Source: Acidovorax sp. A1169 (GTDB lineage: Bacteria; Pseudomonadota; Gammaproteobacteria; Burkholderiales; Burkholderiaceae_C). From it: a DNA stretch of 64,000 nucleotides. The first letter of the stretch is position 1. Each line of letters opens with the position of its first letter. The notes beneath the pieces were generated by a model. The model searched no databases. It saw only the letters and a list, made by a program, of their open reading frames with translations, and was not told the DNA's origin. Positions 24,528 to 31,920 of the stretch are shown one piece after another. The stretch is from contig NZ_JAUZDX010000005.1 of assembly GCF_030704685.1 (NCBI RefSeq), positions 186,001 through 250,000 on the forward strand, read 5' to 3'. The translations under genes were made by a program, and so were the position numbers.

Positions 24528-25447
24528 TGAGCGCCTCTTTCGCTTCCGCCCTTGATGCCGCACGCGATGCGGCGGCTGCGCAGCATTATCCGCAAGGGGC
24601 TCTGTATGTGGTGGCCACGCCCATCGGCAACCTGGCCGATGTCACGCTGCGGGCCCTGCACGTGCTGCAGATGGCCGACACCGTGGCCTGCGAGGATACG
24701 CGCCACACCCAGTCGCTGCTGCGCGCCTACGGCATCGACAAGAACACCTCGCAGCTGCTGGCCGTGCACCAGCACAACGAGGCCGAGGCCGCGCAGAACG
24801 TGGTGCAGCGCCTGCAGCAGGGCCAGCGCGTGGCCTATGTGAGCGACGCCGGCACCCCGGGCGTGAGCGACCCGGGTGCCCGCCTGGTGGCTGCCGTGCA
24901 GGCGGCGGGCCTGCGCGCCCTGCCCCTGCCCGGGGCCAGCAGCATCACCACGGCGCTGAGCGTGGCGGGCGCCGTGGCGCACAGCGCCGAGCATGGCGGT
25001 TTCGTGTTTGTGGGCTTTCTGCCGGTGAAGAACGCCGAGCGCGCCAGCACCATCGCCCAACTGGCCGGCGAGCCGCGCTGCGTGGTGCTGCTGGAAGCAC
25101 CCCACCGCATCGGCGAGCTGGCGCAGGCCCTTGCGGTGCTGGGCGAGCGCACCGTGACCCTGGCACGCGAGCTGACCAAGCAGTTCGAAGAGGTGGTGAC
25201 CCAGCCCGCGCAGGCGCTCACCGCCTGGCTGGAGGGGGCGCCCCAGCGCTCGCGTGGCGAATTCGTGGTGCTGCTGCACCCGGTGCCCGTGGCCGCCGAT
25301 GATGGCGAGAGTCTGCGCGTGCTGCGCCTGCTGCTGGCTGAACTGCCGCTGAAGACGGCGGTGCGCCTGGCTGCGGAAATCACCGGCACCTCGCGCAACG
25401 TGCTCTACGACACGGCGCTCACCTGGAAAAAGGGCGAGGAAGGCTGA
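24527..25447 (+). CDS. rsmI: 16S rRNA 2'-O-ribose C1402 methyltransferase RsmI
   Basis: The 306-aa tetrapyrrole-methylase-fold enzyme methylates the ribose of C1402 in 16S rRNA using S-adenosylmethionine. Family motifs are LYVVATPIGNLADVTLRAL, CEDTRHTQSLL, YVSDAGTPGVSDPG and PGASSITTALSVAG. The start is TTG 24527: AAGGA lies 6 bp upstream (TTTCA spacer), and no ATG or GTG precedes the conserved region in frame. TTG suggests modest expression. It is divergent from yraN with start codons sharing a base pair, so its ribosome site lies inside yraN. Confidence 0.93.
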   Translation: MSASFASALDAARDAAAAQHYPQGALYVVATPIGNLADVTLRALHVLQMADTVACEDTRHTQSLLRAYGIDKNTSQLLAVHQHNEAEAAQNVVQRLQQGQRVAYVSDAGTPGVSDPGARLVAAVQAAGLRALPLPGASSITTALSVAGAVAHSAEHGGFVFVGFLPVKNAERASTIAQLAGEPRCVVLLEAPHRIGELAQALAVLGERTVTLARELTKQFEEVVTQPAQALTAWLEGAPQRSRGEFVVLLHPVPVAADDGESLRVLRLLLAELPLKTAVRLAAEITGTSRNVLYDTALTWKKGEEG

Positions 25448-25456
25448 ACCGAAGCT

Positions 25457-26716
25457 TCAGCGGCCCGACACCGCCAGCCCTGCGGCCACGCCACCGAACA
25501 GGTCGCCTTCGATCTGCGGCGTTGCAGGAAACGCCTGGCGCAACGCCTCGCGCAGCGGCCGCAATGCCGATGAGCCCCCGGTGAGGTAGATCGCATCGGG
25601 CCCGCGCGGTGCCAGGCCCGCGAGCTGCACGCACTCCTGCGCGCAGGCCACCACCTGCTCAAGCGGCGAGGCCAGGTGCTGCGACAGCCCTTCGGGCGTG
25701 ATGGCCGAAGCCAGCGCGGGCTCGATCCAGTCCAGCGCCATGGGTGCCGATGCATCCGACAGCGAGGCGGCGATCTTGGCCTGCTCCACCGTGTTGGCCA
25801 TGCGGTGGCCCAGGCGTTCGTTGAGCACCGTCATCAGCCGCGCGTGGAGGCGCTGGTCGGCATAGTCGGTGCGCAGGTTCTGCGCGTCGCGCAGCGCGCG
25901 CGGCGCGTACAGCCACTGGATCAGGTGCCAGGTCGACAGATCGAAGAACACGCGGTTGGGCACTTCGCGCCCGGTCGGCCCAAGGTGGCGAAAGCCCAGC
26001 ATGGGCATCAGCAGCTCCAAGCTCAGGCGCCGGTCGAAGTCGGTGCCGCCCACGTGCACGCCGGTCGTGGCCAGCACGTCGGCAGCGCGGTCGTTGCCCA
26101 GCGCCAGGCGCTCGGGCCCCAGGCGCACCACGGTGAAGTCCGAAGTACCGCCACCGATGTCCACCACCAGCACCAGCGACTCGTGGCTGATGCGCTGCTC
26201 GTAGTCGAGCGCTGCGGCAATCGGCTCGAACTGGAAGGACACGTTCTCAAAGCCGGCATCGAGCGCCGCCTTGCGCAGCGAATCCTCGGCCTGCTGGTCG
26301 CGCGCCGGGTCGTCATCCACGAAGTGCACGGGCCGCCCCATCATCACCTGTCCGGGCATGGCGCCCAGCGCCTCGGTCGCCTTTTTGGCCAGCATGCGCA
26401 GGAACAGGCCGATGATGTCCTGGTAGCTCATGAGCTGGTTGTGCACGGCCGTCTTGTCCTGCAGCAGCGCACTGCCCAGCAGGCTCTTGAGCGAGCGCAT
26501 GAGCCGCCCCTCGGTGCCCGCAAGGTACTGGCCCACGGCATCGCGGCCAAAGTGCGTGCGGTGGTCCTCGGCGTTGAAGAACAGCGCTGTGGGCAAGGTG
26601 ACGCCCTCCCCTTCCAGCGCGATCATGCGCGCGGGCGAGCGCCCCTGGCGCACCGCCATGGCCGAGTTCGAGGTGCCAAAGTCAATGCCGAGCGTGGTGT
26701 CCTTCAGGAGGGGCAT
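25457..26716 (-). CDS. yegD: Hsp70-like protein without substrate domain (YegD type)
   Basis: The 419-aa product has only the actin-like ATPase part of an Hsp70. Phosphate-1 motif is LGIDFGTSNSAMAV, phosphate-2 VVDIGGGTSDFTVV and the adenosine motif IYLTGGSSALRPLR. The canonical beta-sandwich peptide-binding domain and lid are missing, as in E. coli YegD. It is therefore probably not a general chaperone; the substrate is unknown. ATG 26716 begins MPLLKDTTLGIDFG. It converges on rsmI, whose stop is 9 bp away. Confidence 0.87.
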   Translation of the reverse strand: MPLLKDTTLGIDFGTSNSAMAVRQGRSPARMIALEGEGVTLPTALFFNAEDHRTHFGRDAVGQYLAGTEGRLMRSLKSLLGSALLQDKTAVHNQLMSYQDIIGLFLRMLAKKATEALGAMPGQVMMGRPVHFVDDDPARDQQAEDSLRKAALDAGFENVSFQFEPIAAALDYEQRISHESLVLVVDIGGGTSDFTVVRLGPERLALGNDRAADVLATTGVHVGGTDFDRRLSLELLMPMLGFRHLGPTGREVPNRVFFDLSTWHLIQWLYAPRALRDAQNLRTDYADQRLHARLMTVLNERLGHRMANTVEQAKIAASLSDASAPMALDWIEPALASAITPEGLSQHLASPLEQVVACAQECVQLAGLAPRGPDAIYLTGGSSALRPLREALRQAFPATPQIEGDLFGGVAAGLAVSGR

Positions 26717-26943
26717 GGGAGAGTCTGCAAAAGAGAAGGGGAAGCAAGGCGCAAGCCAGGGCTGGACCCCGGGAATGCACCGGGTGGAAATGCGGGAGCA
26801 CAAGGCTCCTTCGGCCCACCACGTGAGAGGGAAGGGCCCCTTGAACGCCCAGGAGGCTGCGCCAGCGCAAGGGGAGCGGGATTGTGCCACGGCCCAGGCG
26901 GCCCCAGGGCACGGAGTGCATTCGTCCCTGCCAGGCCCGATGA

Positions 26944-27933
26944 TCACGCCTGAGGCGGCGAGGTGATCATGGCCGGCACAGCCTCCCGCATGGTCGAAAC
27001 GAAACGCAGCAGCCGCGATGGGTAGAAGCTGGAGTACGGATAGGTCAGGTACACCGGCAGCGGTGCCGGTTGCCACGGGGGCGCCAGGTGAACCAGCCGC
27101 CCCTCGGCCACGTCCTGCGCCATCAGCCATGCCGAACCTGCGCAGGCGCCAAGTCCCTGCCTGGCCGCGCTGCGCAGGGCATACAGGCTGTCGGTGCTGA
27201 TGCGCGGGCGCAGGGCGATGCGGCGCGTTTCCCCGGTGGCGCTGTGGGTCAGCGCCAGCTCGTTGCGGTAGTAGGTGTGCAGCGCCAGCCAGGGCAATGC
27301 CGCCAGGCCTTCGGGATCCGTGGGCACGCCCGCGCCCAGCAGCGCCGGGGTGCCGACCACGATGCGCGGCACCTCGGCCAGGCGGATGGCCACCACCGCC
27401 GGGTCGGCCGGTTCGCCAACCTGGATGGCGCAGTCGATGCCCGCACCGATGAAATCGCGCACATCGTCCTGCAGGAGCCATTCCACCGACACGCGCGGGT
27501 GTGCGCGCAGAAACTGCGCCAGCGGCCCGACGAACATTTCCTGCCCGAAGGCATGCGGCATGGCCACGCGCAGCGTTCCCTCAGGCTCCTCCTGCGCGCC
27601 GCGCAGGTCGGCCTCGAAGGAAGCCCAGCTCGCCAGCAACTCTTTGGCCCGTTGGTAACAGCGCTCCCCGTCCACCGTGAGGCGCATGGTGTGCGTGGAG
27701 CGCTGCAGCAGGCGCACCCCCAGCGACTGCTCCAGCGCCTGCAGGCGGCGGCTCACCGTGGGCTGGGTGGCTTGCATCTGCGCTGCCGCAGCCGATAGGC
27801 TGCCGGCCTCGACGATGCGCACGAAGGTCTCCATCAGTTGCAGGCGGTTGCCCAGCGCACTGGCGCTGCCCGCCTGGGGCAGCGGGCCGGCGGACCGTGG
27901 GCCCGAGGGTTCGAACACAGCGTCTTTGGTCAT
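26944..27933 (-). CDS. LysR-type transcriptional regulator
   Basis: This 329-aa regulator has an N-terminal winged helix-turn-helix (about residues 31-90) with SLSAAAAQMQATQPTVSRRLQALEQSLG, and a periplasmic-binding-protein-like effector domain from about residue 120. It lies divergently from an MFS transporter gene with 97 bp between starts, the usual arrangement for a LysR protein and its target. The effector is unknown. A 20-residue proline/alanine-rich leader precedes the helix-turn-helix; ATG 27933 is chosen as the start, but a downstream start is possible. Confidence 0.9.
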   Translation of the reverse strand: MTKDAVFEPSGPRSAGPLPQAGSASALGNRLQLMETFVRIVEAGSLSAAAAQMQATQPTVSRRLQALEQSLGVRLLQRSTHTMRLTVDGERCYQRAKELLASWASFEADLRGAQEEPEGTLRVAMPHAFGQEMFVGPLAQFLRAHPRVSVEWLLQDDVRDFIGAGIDCAIQVGEPADPAVVAIRLAEVPRIVVGTPALLGAGVPTDPEGLAALPWLALHTYYRNELALTHSATGETRRIALRPRISTDSLYALRSAARQGLGACAGSAWLMAQDVAEGRLVHLAPPWQPAPLPVYLTYPYSSFYPSRLLRFVSTMREAVPAMITSPPQA

Positions 27934-28030
27934 GCAATCAACGTATATCCAATGTGCAAAGCATCCTACTACCAAGAGCGCCACCTGAGGATCACACTCG
28001 GGTCCAAGGTCTTCACCAAGGGTTAACACC

Positions 28031-29290
28031 ATGTCTCTCATGCAAAAAACGGATGCCATTGGCGGTATCTCCCCCGGCAGCCACAGCCCGATGGCCGACA
28101 CGCCCGCAATTGCGGCCCCCCTGGTGCTGCTGCTCGCGGCCGGTGCCGGCCTGGGCGTGGCCTCGCTCTACTACAGCCAGCCCATGCTGGGTGTGCTGGG
28201 GGCGGATATCGGGGCATCGGACCAGGCCGTGGGCTGGGTGCCGACGCTCACCCAGCTCGGCTACGCGCTGGGCATCCTGCTGCTGGCGCCGCTGGGGGAC
28301 CGGTTCGACCGGCGCAGCATCATCCTGGCCAAGGCCGCCGCACTGGTGGCGGCCTTGCTGCTGGCCGCCCTGGCGCCGACCATCGGCGTGCTGCTGGCCG
28401 CCAGCCTGGCGATCGGCATCACCGCCACCCTGGCACAGGACATCGTGCCCGCCGCAGCTGCGCTGGCGCCTGCCGCACACCGGGGCAAGGTGGTGGGCAC
28501 GGTGATGACCGGGCTGCTGCTGGGCATTTTGCTGTCACGCGTGGTCAGCGGCTTCGTGGCCGAGCATTTCAGCTGGCGAGGCATGTTCGTGGCGGCAGCC
28601 GCCAGCATGGCCGCCATCGGCATCGCCGCCTGGCGCGGCCTGCCGCGCTTCAGCCCGACCACGCAGTTGCCTTACGGCCAACTGCTGGCATCGCTGGCCA
28701 CGCTGTGGCAGCGCCATGGCAGCCTGCGGCGCGCGGCACTGGCGCAAGGCCTGCTCTCGGTGGGCTTCAGCGCGTTCTGGTCCACACTGGCGGTGATGCT
28801 GCATGGCGCCCCCTTCCACCTGGGCAGCACCGCAGCAGGCGCCTTCGGCCTGGCCGGGGCGGCCGGCGCGCTGGCGGCGCCGCTGGCGGGCCGTCTGGCC
28901 GACCGCCGGGGGGCGGGGCTCGTTACCCGCCTAGGGGCTGGCTTGGCCGCCCTGTCCTTTGCGGCGATGGCGCTGGCGCCTTGGCTGTCCCCCACCGCCC
29001 AGCTGTGCCTGCTGGTGGCCGCTGCCATCGGCTTCGATCTGGGTGTGCAGGCCGCGCTGATCGCGCACCAGACCCTAGTCTACAGCATCGACCCGGGCGC
29101 CCGCAGCCGGCTCAATGCCGTGCTGATGACCGGCATGTTCATCGGCATGGCCGCCGGCGCCGCCCTGGGCAGCCTGCTGCTGGCGCAGTGGGGCTGGATG
29201 GGCGTGACGCTGCTGGCCGTGTCGGCCAGCCTGGCCGCCCTGGCCGTGCGGATGGGAGGGTCGGCCCAGCCGGCAGGCGCCACCGTCTGA
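28031..29290 (+). CDS. MFS transporter, drug/sugar efflux type
   Basis: The 419-aa membrane protein has about 12 hydrophobic segments, the first at residues 27-50 after a polar leader. It carries the inter-helix motif GDRFDRRSIIL (MFS motif A) and a related GRLADRRGAGLV in the second half. It resembles AraJ/YdhP-type exporters; substrate unknown. The adjacent divergent LysR gene is the probable regulator. ATG 28031 follows an AAGGGTTAACACC leader. Confidence 0.88.
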   Translation: MSLMQKTDAIGGISPGSHSPMADTPAIAAPLVLLLAAGAGLGVASLYYSQPMLGVLGADIGASDQAVGWVPTLTQLGYALGILLLAPLGDRFDRRSIILAKAAALVAALLLAALAPTIGVLLAASLAIGITATLAQDIVPAAAALAPAAHRGKVVGTVMTGLLLGILLSRVVSGFVAEHFSWRGMFVAAAASMAAIGIAAWRGLPRFSPTTQLPYGQLLASLATLWQRHGSLRRAALAQGLLSVGFSAFWSTLAVMLHGAPFHLGSTAAGAFGLAGAAGALAAPLAGRLADRRGAGLVTRLGAGLAALSFAAMALAPWLSPTAQLCLLVAAAIGFDLGVQAALIAHQTLVYSIDPGARSRLNAVLMTGMFIGMAAGAALGSLLLAQWGWMGVTLLAVSASLAALAVRMGGSAQPAGATV

Positions 29291-29307
29291 AGCACGCAGG
29301 CCTCGGC

Positions 29308-29940
29308 TTATTCCACGGGTCCCAGGCCCGGCGGCGCCCATTCACGCACGAACTCGCCCGCATCCAGGCGATCGGGCGGCGGTAGCCGGTCCTTGGGCGT
29401 GCCCATGTACAGAAAGCCCAGCAGGCGGTCGCTGGCGCCCAGGCCGAGCGCGGCCTTCACGCGCTCGTCATGCGAGTTCGCGCCCGTGGCCCAGAAGCCC
29501 CCAAAACCCAGGATGTGCAGCGCGTTGAGCATGTTCATCACCGCAGCACCGGTGGCCAGCACCTGCTCGCCTTCGGGCACCTTGTGCGGCACCTTCACAT
29601 GGGCGACCAGGGCCACGAGCATCGGCGCCGCCATGGCCTTGCCGCGAAAGCGCTCACCATCGTCGTAGGGGTCGCGCGCCCGGGCCGCCCGCGCGAACAC
29701 CTGGCCCAGCGCTGCGCGCGCATCGCCGCGCAAGACAACGAAACGCCAGGGCCGCAGCTGCTCATGGTCGGGCGCGCGCATGGCGGCGGCGAAGACCAGG
29801 TCCAGCGCGGCGGCATCGGGCGCCGGCTCGACCAACGGCCACGGTGAATGCCGGGTGAGCAGCAGGTCCATGGCATGGCGCTGCGCGAGCGACAACAGCG
29901 GGTGGGACAGGGCCAGGGTGGAGGGGTCGGCGACAGACAT
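29308..29940 (-). CDS. Nitroreductase-family FMN protein (YdjA-like)
   Basis: The 210-aa product is of the small YdjA/TdsD-like nitroreductase type. FMN-contact motifs are LLTRHSPW near residue 28, APDHEQLRPWRFVVL (about 55-69), and GFGGFWATG in the second half. These enzymes use NAD(P)H and FMN to reduce nitro compounds or quinones; the natural substrate is open. ATG 29940 begins MSVADPSTLALSH. It converges on the MFS gene with 17 bp between stops. Confidence 0.87.
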   Translation of the reverse strand: MSVADPSTLALSHPLLSLAQRHAMDLLLTRHSPWPLVEPAPDAAALDLVFAAAMRAPDHEQLRPWRFVVLRGDARAALGQVFARAARARDPYDDGERFRGKAMAAPMLVALVAHVKVPHKVPEGEQVLATGAAVMNMLNALHILGFGGFWATGANSHDERVKAALGLGASDRLLGFLYMGTPKDRLPPPDRLDAGEFVREWAPPGLGPVE

Positions 29941-30276
29941 GGTGACCTTTGCGATCGGGCGAAGAAGACACTCCGGCACTGGGATACAGGCAGGCAGCGA
30001 TGGCAGCGGAAACCGGCGGCGGGCGACCTGGAGCCTTGCAGCAGCACTTGCTGCCACATCGCGCAGGTGTGCACGCAGACGGTTGGTTCAGGGGGCTGGC
30101 TGGCAGCGCTCGATGGGGTGCGAAATTCACCTCCTGGCGCGGCAGGGTGCCATCGTTCGCCGGAGTGGATGGTTGATTGATTGATTCAGCGAACGGCTGC
30201 CATCGTAGACCAGGGCCGTACAAGCCGCCCGGCGGCCTCGTTTTCACCGGACTCCGTGAGGTATGTCCGAGGTGGA
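29941..30276. other. Intergenic stretch without recognised gene
   Basis: No ORF here looks coding. It holds three TTGA/GATT repeats at 30172-30186, flanked by a 7-bp inverted repeat (CGTTCGC at 30154, GCGAACG at 30189). It lies downstream of the six-tRNA array and has no T-tract, so it is not a clear terminator. Confidence 0.5.
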
Positions 30277-30361
30277 TGGTCTCTCCAGTCCGATTCGAAC
30301 GGACATGTCCGAAGGCGCCAGGGTTTGAGGCTGGTGCGTCTGCCAGTTGCGCCATGGAGAG
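30277..30361 (-). tRNA. tRNA-Leu(CAA), divergent
   Basis: Cloverleaf with CTCTCCA/TGGAGAG acceptor, discriminator A and encoded CCA. The D-arm is Leu-like (GCG...CGC) and the T-loop is TTCGAAT. Anticodon loop is CTCAAAC, giving anticodon CAA. Oddities: the first pair is C1-G72, the last anticodon-stem pair is a C-C mismatch, and the variable arm is only about 13 nt with a weak stem. Confidence 0.85.
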
Positions 30362-30377
30362 AGGCAAGGGGAATGAA

Positions 30378-30452
30378 TGGGGTGCACGAACGGAATCGAA
30401 CCGTCGTCGGCGGGATCACAACCCGCAGCTCTGCCATTGAGCTACGCGCACC
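30378..30452 (-). tRNA. tRNA-His(GTG)
   Basis: Anticodon loop TTGTGAT in a GCGGG/CCCGC stem. Acceptor GTGCGCG pairs with CGTGCAC; an extra 5' G (position -1) opposite discriminator C is the His identity feature. CCA is encoded. T-arm is ACGG TTCGATT CCGT. Confidence 0.92.
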
Positions 30453-30474
30453 ACGAAAAGGGACACAAAAATGA

Positions 30475-30548
30475 TGGAGGTGCGGACCGGATTCAAACCG
30501 GTGTCTGCGGATTTGCAATCCGCTGCATGGTCGCTTTGCTACCGCACC
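30475..30548 (-). tRNA. tRNA-Cys(GCA) with A19-U56 in place of G19-C56
   Basis: Acceptor GGTGCGG/CCGCACC, discriminator T (U73, Cys identity), encoded CCA and anticodon loop TTGCAAA. Compared with the E. coli tRNA-Cys layout, the D-loop has AAGCGACCA, so position 19 is A. The T-loop is TTTGAAT, so position 56 is T. The two changes restore pairing, indicating a selected, folded tRNA. Confidence 0.92.
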
Positions 30549-30550
30549 CA

Positions 30551-30601
30551 AGAGCCTGCTTACGATCTTTTCGGAGCCCTGAAAGATCGTAAACAGGCTC
30601 T
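30551..30601. repeat. 51-bp near-perfect palindrome inside the tRNA array
   Basis: Arms at 30551-30570 and 30582-30601 pair at nearly every position, with one mismatch (30559 with 30593) and a bulged T at 30571; C30572 pairs with G30581, leaving an 8-base loop. The arms begin AGAGCCTG and end CAGGCTCT. It lies between tRNA-Cys and tRNA-Arg in the likely primary transcript, and has no T-tract. Confidence 0.85.
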
Positions 30602-30604
30602 AGA

Positions 30605-30681
30605 TGGCCCCACGTGCACGACTCGAACGTGCAACCCCCTGCTTCGTAGGCAGGTGCTCTGATCCATTGAGCTAACGCGGG
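30605..30681 (-). tRNA. tRNA-Arg(ACG)
   Basis: Acceptor CCCGCGT with ACGTGGG, discriminator G, encoded CCA. Anticodon stem CCTGC/GCAGG with loop CTACGAA (ACG, wobble A expected to be inosine). The D-arm and T-arm are canonical (TTCGAGT). The C1-G72 end pair is unusual for Arg. Confidence 0.92.
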
Positions 30682-30686
30682 AAAAT

Positions 30687-30762
30687 TGGCGTTCCGCAGG
30701 GGAGTCGAACCCCTGGCTTCCTCCTAGACAGGGAGGCACTCTGGCCACTGAGTTAGCGGAAC
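30687..30762 (-). tRNA. tRNA-Asp(GTC) with U37
   Basis: Acceptor GTTCCGC/GCGGAAC, discriminator G (Asp identity), encoded CCA. Anticodon stem CCTCC/GGAGG with loop CTGTCTA, so the anticodon is GTC and the base 3' of it is T, a position that is almost always a purine. The D-arm is ACTC/GAGT and the T-loop TTCGACT. Isotype follows the canonical 7-base loop; no alternative fold is better. Confidence 0.8.
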
Positions 30763-30769
30763 AATCAAT

Positions 30770-30846
30770 TGGTGCCCCAGGGGAGAGTCGAACTCCCAGA
30801 ATCTTGCTTCTAAGGCAAGCACGTATGCCGGTTCCGTCACCGGGGC
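30770..30846 (-). tRNA. tRNA-Leu(TAG) lacking the long variable arm
   Basis: Acceptor GCCCCGG/CTGGGGC, discriminator A (Leu identity) and encoded CCA. The Leu-type 3-bp D-stem is ACG/CGT. Anticodon loop is CTTAGAA in a CTTGC/GCAAG stem. Only five bases (ATTCT) separate the anticodon and T stems, whereas Leu tRNAs normally have a 10-15-base variable arm. Confidence 0.8.
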
Positions 30847-30861
30847 TTGATAAAAAGAGAA

Positions 30862-31174
30862 ATCCTCCATTTCGGTTGTGCCCTCACGCGATGGGCAACG
30901 CGCGGCCGGCGCGCGCCCCGTCTACATCGCTGCACAAAGGTGATTCCAGTCCCCTGCACATCCCGCCAGGCCGTCCACGCGGCTGCTTGCTGGCGGTGTG
31001 GTGAAGACACACCCGAAATGGAGCGGACCGTCGGGCCAGATCCCGGGGTCCACACAATGGGGTCGCAGTGCCGATTCCAGTGTTCAGCAGGGCCCCACGG
31101 CAAATTTTTAATGAACGGTGCGCCGCAGCACGATCACTGCGGAGTGGATGGGGGCGGCTTGCCGCCCGGTTGAA
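30862..31174. other. Intergenic stretch upstream of the tRNA array
   Basis: No convincing gene. It must contain the promoter of the minus-strand tRNA array unless that is read through from 31458. The AT-rich patch around 31105-31115 (ATTAAAAATTTG on the minus strand) is the only promoter-like segment; I see no clear -35/-10 pair. Confidence 0.4.
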
Positions 31175-31458
31175 AACAAAGAGGCCCGAAACCTTGCGGT
31201 GTCCGGGCCTCTGCGAAGAGAGCTTGGGAGGTGCGCGCCTATGCGCCCCCTCCACCCGGTAGCCACGGATCCCGATGGCCATGCCCACACAAATGCGCAG
31301 CCAGGCACGGCAGCTTGCGCAGGGCAGAACTCAGGGCGACGCGCACGAGCGCCCGGCCCGCTGCGGGTCGGTTGCTGATGGGGGTGGCTGCTGCGTTCAC
31401 GTTCAATCCTGGTGAATAGGTCAATCGGCGGAAATCGGGTGCGGTCGAAACCGCGATG
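31175..31458 (-). ncRNA. Candidate small RNA or short-ORF transcript
   Basis: A well-formed promoter (31465-31493, minus strand) and a strong intrinsic terminator (31180-31212) bound a unit of about 280 nt with no protein gene in either direction. It contains one short reading frame, GTG-started with AGGA 6 bp upstream, of about 53 codons ending at 31239 in HRDPWLPGGGGA. There is no run of identical amino-acid codons that would mark an attenuator leader. It may be a regulatory RNA or a small-protein mRNA. It matches no RNA family I recognise (not 6S, tmRNA, RNase P or 4.5S RNA). Confidence 0.5.
31180..31212 (-). terminator. Intrinsic terminator of the candidate small RNA
   Basis: Nine-base-pair stem AGAGGCCCG with CGGGCCTCT and a 15-base loop. 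On the minus strand it is followed by TTTGTTTTC, so it ends leftward transcription. Confidence 0.85.
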
Positions 31459-31463
31459 AATCC

Positions 31464-31493
31464 GACTGTAAAGAGTCTTTACTTTGCAGTCAA
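31464..31493 (-). promoter_or_regulatory. Sigma70-type promoter overlapped by an inverted repeat
   Basis: Minus-strand -35 TTGACT (31488-31493), 17-bp spacer, -10 TACAGT (31465-31470). A 10-bp inverted repeat (GACTGTAAAG at 31464, CTTTGCAGTC at 31482; 9 of 10 pairs) spans both boxes, and a second palindrome, GTAAAG/CTTTAC with a 3-bp centre, sits at 31468-31482. This looks like a repressor operator on the promoter. Confidence 0.7.
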
Positions 31494-31876
31494 CCACTTC
31501 ATGGAAAAATCTTTGTGCCCGGTTCGATGCGGCTCCCCCACCCTGCCCAACGGCGGCCCACCGCGCACTCAGGGCAACTGCAGTCCACGGGGTCGCGATG
31601 CAGGGGCCATCGGCCCATGGCAACCTTGGGGTGCCGGCGCAGGCATAAGAGAAGTGGCTCAGGGCTTGCGCAGTGGTGGCAATGGAGGCAACGACGGCGG
31701 GGAACGCGGTTGACGAAATCAACGGCCACTGAAGGGGGCCCGCGTCGCCGTCAAGGTGGCTGACTGGCCGCTGACCCCATGGCAGGCGCTATTGATTTGC
31801 ATCACGCCTGACCCTGAGTGCCCAGGTGGTGGCGCTGCCCCAACCCGCTCTGCGAAGAGGACAGGCGCGTCAAAGC
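31494..31876. other. Intergenic stretch between small-RNA promoter and tRNA-Phe
   Basis: No gene could be supported on either strand. Frames exist but have no family resemblance and no good ribosome site. It is bounded on the right by the tRNA-Phe terminator. Confidence 0.45.
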
Positions 31877-31910
31877 AAAACGCCCCAGAACCCGATAGGG
31901 CGCTGGGGCG
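31877..31910 (-). terminator. Terminator after tRNA-Phe
   Basis: Stem CGCCCCAG (31881-31888) with CTGGGGCG (31903-31910). On the minus strand it is followed by TTTTGCTTTG. Confidence 0.8.
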
Positions 31911-31920
31911 CATGCATATT

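Noticed and set aside
30154..30195. Inverted repeat CGTTCGC/GCGAACG as tRNA-array terminator
   Set aside because: Loop of 28 bases and no T-tract.
31239..31424. Amino-acid attenuator leader peptide
   Set aside because: No run of regulatory codons and no biosynthetic gene downstream; kept only as part of a small-RNA candidate.
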